Assembly (NCBI GenBank): GCA_043810345.1
Contig: JBDROF010000072.1
Span: 1-6,935, forward strand
From: QYOJ01 sp043810345
Lineage (GTDB): Bacteria > Bacteroidota > Bacteroidia > Bacteroidales > FEN-979
Length of the DNA: 6,935 nt
Direction: 5' to 3'
Translations under genes and position numbers: made by a program
Notes under the pieces: generated by a model
What the model was told of the DNA's origin: nothing
The model's database searches: none
The model's input: the letters and a program-made list of their open reading frames with translations, nothing else
Shown: positions 5,754 to 6,935 of the stretch, piece by piece
Layout: every line of letters starts with the position of its first letter
Position numbering within the stretch: the stretch's first letter is position 1

Positions 5754-6767
5754 CTACAGAATATTGACCTCGGGTTCTAACAGAATCCCAAACCGGGAAA
5801 AGACCGATTGCCGGACCATCGACGCGAGGTTCATGATCTCCTGCCCGGTAGCGTTTCCGTAATTCACCAACACCAGGGGCTGTTCCGGATGAACGCCAGC
5901 GTTACCGGCACGTTTCCCTTTCCAGTTGCATTGTTCGATCAGCCAGGCTGCTGCCAGTTTTACCCCATTCGGGTCCGGGAAGCTGACAATATCAGGGTAT
6001 TGCTGTTTGAGCCGCCGGAACTGATCGGACCGGATCACCGGGTTCCTGAAGAAGCTACCGGCATTCCCAGCCACACCTGGATCGGGGAGCTTGCTTCTTC
6101 GGATCCTGCAAACCATTTCCCTCACATCTTTGATTGTTGGCGAAGTGATTCCCGAACTCTCCAGCTCCTGCGCAATAGATCCGTACGCAAGATTCAGCAC
6201 CGGATTTCGGGAGAGTCGTAGCGTCACATTGAGAATGAGATACTGCCCACGTAGGGTAGTCTGAAAGATACTCTCCCGGTAACCAAACCGGCACTCTTCC
6301 CTTGTAAAGGTTCTCTTCTTCCCACTCTCCAGGTGGAGAGCCTCGAGCTCCTGCAATACCTCTTTTAGCTCTACGCCATAAGCTCCGATGTTCTGGATTG
6401 GAGCAGCTCCCGTTCTGCCGGGGATCAGGGAGAGGTTTTCGATTCCATCCCATCCCTTCTCAACACAATAGTGTACCACTTCATCCCAAACCTCGCCTGC
6501 AGCTATCCTGATGGAAAGGGAATCACCCTGCTCCTCCGTGATGGTAATCCCCTTGGTGTTGATTCGGATCACAGTTCCAGGGAAATCTTCGGTAAAGAGA
6601 ATATTACTCCCATCACCCAGGATCAGAATGGGTCGATGTTCCGGTTTGAGGGAGGATAACAACGGAACGACATCCTCTTCCCGCGTTATCTCGGTAAAAT
6701 AGCGGGCGCTGGTCCGGATGCCAAATGTATGATCGTGTTGAAGGGATTTGTTTTCGTGAAGTTGCAT
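5754..6767 (-). CDS. murB: UDP-N-acetylenolpyruvoylglucosamine reductase, type I
   Basis: MurB uses FAD and NADPH to reduce UDP-GlcNAc-enolpyruvate to UDP-N-acetylmuramate, the second committed step of peptidoglycan synthesis in the cytosol. The 337 residues match type I (E. coli-like) enzymes. FAD-binding signatures are LGDGSNILF (50-58) and IPGRTGAAPIQNIGAYG (115-131). Catalytic residues are all present: R164 in FGYRES, proton-donor S238 in GNAGSFFRNP (counterpart of E. coli S229), and the glutamate of the terminal LEPEV motif (E333). Y195 in LAYGS matches the substrate-capping tyrosine of type I enzymes (E. coli Y190). The ENKSLQHDHTFGI start is typical, and no other methionine is plausible, so the ATG at 6767-6765 is secure. 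The gene is convergent to the T9SS gene and divergent from the XRE gene. Its stop TAG is followed directly by the TAGGGGC of the repeat. Confidence 0.97.
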   Translation of the reverse strand: MQLHENKSLQHDHTFGIRTSARYFTEITREEDVVPLLSSLKPEHRPILILGDGSNILFTEDFPGTVIRINTKGITITEEQGDSLSIRIAAGEVWDEVVHYCVEKGWDGIENLSLIPGRTGAAPIQNIGAYGVELKEVLQELEALHLESGKKRTFTREECRFGYRESIFQTTLRGQYLILNVTLRLSRNPVLNLAYGSIAQELESSGITSPTIKDVREMVCRIRRSKLPDPGVAGNAGSFFRNPVIRSDQFRRLKQQYPDIVSFPDPNGVKLAAAWLIEQCNWKGKRAGNAGVHPEQPLVLVNYGNATGQEIMNLASMVRQSVFSRFGILLEPEVNIL

Positions 6768-6774
6768 AATGGTT

Positions 6775-6782
6775 CAAAAGTA
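6775..6782 (-). promoter_or_regulatory. Bacteroidetes-type -7 promoter element for murB
   Basis: Read on the minus strand, 6782-6775 is TACTTTTG, an exact TAnnTTTG match. Only seven bases separate it from the murB ATG. If used, transcription would start at or within a few bases of the start codon, giving a nearly leaderless mRNA. No clear -33 element is visible at the expected distance. The A/T-rich context raises the chance of a coincidental match. Confidence 0.4.
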
Positions 6783-6867
6783 TAAAATTATTTTCACCGG
6801 TAGTATAGTAAAACTTGATCATAAATTAGGTGGAAAAACATTACATTAGCGACAAATTTCTTCCCGG

Positions 6868-6935
6868 ATGAACCGTATCGGCAAAGTGATCAAAGAAAAA
6901 GGTATTACACAAACCTGGCTGGCAGCCAAACTTGG
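6868..6935 (+). CDS. XRE/Cro-type helix-turn-helix protein, N-terminal fragment cut by the window edge
   Basis: Only the first 22 codons are visible: MNRIGKVIKEKGIT, then QTWLAAKLG. This is the start of a Cro/CI-type DNA-binding domain, with the first helix (IGKVIKEKG) and the second helix (TQTWLAAKLG) before the turn. The likely role is a transcriptional regulator, or the antitoxin of a toxin-antitoxin pair, but nothing past the edge can be seen. It is divergent from murB with 100 bases between start codons. A weak -7 candidate, TACATTAG at 6842-6849, has one mismatch to TAnnTTTG. Confidence 0.65.
   Translation, partial: MNRIGKVIKEKGITQTWLAAKL

Noticed and set aside
5727..5754. Intrinsic terminator between the T9SS gene and murB
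   Set aside because: The palindrome is perfect, but neither strand has a T-run after it and its centre is A/T-rich. It is better explained as part of the repeat.
5808..6221. 137-codon plus-strand frame opposite murB
   Set aside because: It is antisense to a fully supported murB with all catalytic residues, and its translation shows no recognisable domain.

Overview
The window looks like a chromosomal segment of a Bacteroidota (Bacteroidetes) bacterium of intermediate GC. Three things point there. Exact Bacteroidetes-type -7 elements (TAnnTTTG) lie upstream of three genes. Start codons are preceded by A-rich leaders rather than Shine-Dalgarno sequences. A large secreted protein ends in a type IX secretion (T9SS) sorting domain. 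I cannot name genus or species.

Layout, left to right. Positions 1-181 are non-coding and carry a promoter (132-139) for a secreted protein of unknown function with a PEGA-like N-terminal domain (182-862). Fifteen bases later comes pyrK (878-1657), the FAD/[2Fe-2S] electron-transfer subunit of NAD-dependent dihydroorotate dehydrogenase. A 112-bp spacer holding two kinds of repeat then separates it from pyrD (1770-2690), the catalytic subunit. PyrK and PyrD together form a class 1B dihydroorotate dehydrogenase, which oxidises dihydroorotate to orotate in pyrimidine synthesis and passes electrons to NAD+. The pyrD stop codon lies inside a palindromic REP-like repeat. That repeat also forms the broken end of a truncated REP-associated tyrosine transposase (RAYT) on the minus strand (2688-3029).

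A promoter at 3078-3085 drives an 860-residue exported protein (3110-5692) with twelve Asp-box (BNR) motifs, probably two beta-propellers, and a C-terminal T9SS sorting domain. Convergent to it is murB (5754-6767, minus), a type I UDP-N-acetylenolpyruvoylglucosamine reductase of peptidoglycan synthesis. The 61-bp gap between them is almost entirely a second copy of the RAYT-linked repeat. Divergent from murB, an XRE-type helix-turn-helix gene begins at 6868 and runs off the window.

The genes are mostly ordinary housekeeping genes. The unusual content is the repeat layer: a near-identical 56-bp composite REP element at two gene ends, the RAYT fragment broken at one copy, and a different multi-hairpin repeat inside the pyrK-pyrD operon. 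I see no CRISPR array, tRNA, rRNA, phage module or defence system.
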